Shown here piece by piece: positions 13,970 through 14,901 of a DNA stretch of 14,901 bases. The DNA lies in the NCBI GenBank assembly GCA_036262835.1, contig DATAID010000079.1, positions 1 to 14,901 of the forward strand, given 5' to 3'. Under the pieces are notes generated by a model. The model had not been told where the DNA came from. It made no database searches and was given only the letters and a program-made list of their open reading frames with translations. Both the position numbers and the translations under genes were made by a program. How positions within the stretch are numbered: the first letter of the stretch is position 1; each line of letters starts with the position of its first letter. Source of the stretch: RBG-16-66-20 sp036262835 (GTDB lineage Bacteria > Pseudomonadota > Gammaproteobacteria > Burkholderiales > SG8-39).

Positions 13970-14901
13970 ATGAAGAAGGGGGAGGCGCCGGTCGTCATCG
14001 TCGGTGGCGGCATCGGCGGCCTGACGCTGGCCCTGTCGCTCCACCAGGCCGGCCTCCCCTGTCGTGTTTTCGAGTCAGCCCCCGAGATCCGCCCGCTCGG
14101 CGTCGGCATCAACCTGCTGCCGCACGGCATGCGCGAGCTCACCGAGCTCGGCCTGCAGGAGCGCCTCGCGCGCCTCGCGGTCGAGACGAGCGAGCTCTGC
14201 TTCTACAACCGCTTCGGCCAGTTCATCTACAAGGAGCCGCGCGGGCGCTTCGCCGGCTACCAGTGGCCGCAGCTGTCGATCCACCGGGCGGACCTGCACC
14301 AGGTTTTGATGGACGCAACGAAAGAGAGGCTGGGAAGCGAGGGCTTGATTCTGGGAAAGAAATGCCTTTCTTTCACTGAAGACAAAACCCATGTCACGGC
14401 AAAATTCCAGGATGGGACCTCGATCGAAGGCTCCTGCCTGATCGGCGCGGACGGCATTCATTCGACCGTCAGGAAGGCGCTTTTCCCGCAGGAAGGGCCG
14501 CCCGCCTACAAGGGCATCAACATGTGGCGCGGCGTAACCACCGGAAAAAAATACCTCACCGGCGCGAGCATGGCCGTGGCGGGCTGGCTGGACGTCGGCA
14601 AGATGGTCATCTACCCGATCCGCGATCTCGAGGATGGGCGCCAGCTCATCAACTGGGTCGCCGAGATCCAGTCGCCGCGCAACATCCTCCAGGACTGGGC
14701 GCTGCCGGGAAAGCTCGAGGATTTTCTTCCGACCTTCGCCGACTGGCATTTCGATTTTCTCGACTGCGCGGCGCTGGTTCGCGACGCCGACATGATCCTC
14801 GAGTATCCGATGGTGGACCGCGACCCGCTGCCGTGGTGGACGCGCGGCCGGGTGACGCTCCTCGGCGATGCCGCGCACCCGATGTATCCGCGCGGCTCGA
14901 A
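13970..14901 (+). CDS. FAD-dependent monooxygenase (PHBH/salicylate-hydroxylase-like), 3' end cut by window
   Basis: 310 residues are visible before the window ends. Class A flavoprotein motifs are all present and correctly spaced: the Rossmann G-x-G-x-x-G (residues 12-17 in VIVGGGIGGLTLAL), the acidic Glu35 ending beta-2 (VFES), the LSIHRADLHQVL segment with Arg106, the DG motif (161-168, ADGIHSTVRK), and the GD motif (299-306, GDAAHPMYP). These enzymes hydroxylate aromatic or similar substrates using NAD(P)H and oxygen; the substrate cannot be read from this part. The ATG at 13970 is the first start; the bases before it hold no ribosome site but an ideal TATAAT box, consistent with a leaderless mRNA. 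Bases 14301-14420 are about 48% GC. Divergent from the threonine ammonia-lyase gene. Confidence 0.9.
   Translation, partial: MKKGEAPVVIVGGGIGGLTLALSLHQAGLPCRVFESAPEIRPLGVGINLLPHGMRELTELGLQERLARLAVETSELCFYNRFGQFIYKEPRGRFAGYQWPQLSIHRADLHQVLMDATKERLGSEGLILGKKCLSFTEDKTHVTAKFQDGTSIEGSCLIGADGIHSTVRKALFPQEGPPAYKGINMWRGVTTGKKYLTGASMAVAGWLDVGKMVIYPIRDLEDGRQLINWVAEIQSPRNILQDWALPGKLEDFLPTFADWHFDFLDCAALVRDADMILEYPMVDRDPLPWWTRGRVTLLGDAAHPMYPRGS

Noticed and set aside
1..14901. Mobile element, prophage or defence island
   Set aside because: No transposase, integrase, terminal repeats, tRNA insertion or nuclease genes are visible; gene content is metabolic and envelope-related.

Overview
The window is very GC-rich, with dense, often overlapping genes. 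It has no tRNA, rRNA, insertion sequence, integrase or CRISPR array that I can see. The mix of genes (a universal stress protein, CaiB-type and acyl-CoA dehydrogenase enzymes, a TauE/SafE permease, DUF2214, threonine ammonia-lyase with an ACT domain, outer-membrane and lipoproteins) suggests a Gram-negative chromosome, most likely a betaproteobacterium related to Burkholderiales or Rhodocyclales. That placement is an inference from composition and gene families.

Layout: (1) 1-173, + strand, the end of a universal stress protein, meeting tail to tail a small unknown gene (170-457, -) and then a putative outer-membrane beta-barrel protein with a His-rich mature N-terminus (566-1822, -). (2) 1862-7229, + strand, a tightly packed seven-gene operon: SDR oxidoreductase, cupin, orphan family-3 solute-binding lipoprotein, CaiB/BaiF protein with alpha-methylacyl-CoA-racemase active-site residues, acyl-CoA dehydrogenase, haloacid-dehalogenase-type hydrolase, and a small exported protein. 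It looks like a catabolic unit for an organic acid handled as a branched or modified acyl-CoA. (3) 7223-10644, - strand, a PLP enzyme of the isopenicillin-N-epimerase-like class V family, coupled by an ATGA overlap to a 763-residue lipoprotein with at least eleven copies of a D-x-x-G-[DN]-D-x-Y motif. (4) 10692-12728, + strand, a second compact operon: TauE/SafE permease (apparently with a CTG start), a MaoC/hotdog protein without the hydratase dyad, a VOC-fold protein and a DUF2214 membrane protein. (5) 12725-13939, - strand, threonine ammonia-lyase, divergent from (6) a FAD-dependent monooxygenase (13970 to the window end, +), which sits immediately behind a perfect TATAAT box and may be leaderless.

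Points deserving attention: the GDDxY-repeat lipoprotein and its PLP-enzyme partner; the CTG-start permease; the leaderless-looking monooxygenase; three of three convergent gene pairs overlapping at their stop codons; a + strand terminator placed beyond a gene on the opposite strand; enzymes whose usual catalytic residues are moved or missing; and recurring short low-GC, altered-codon patches inside otherwise GC-rich genes.
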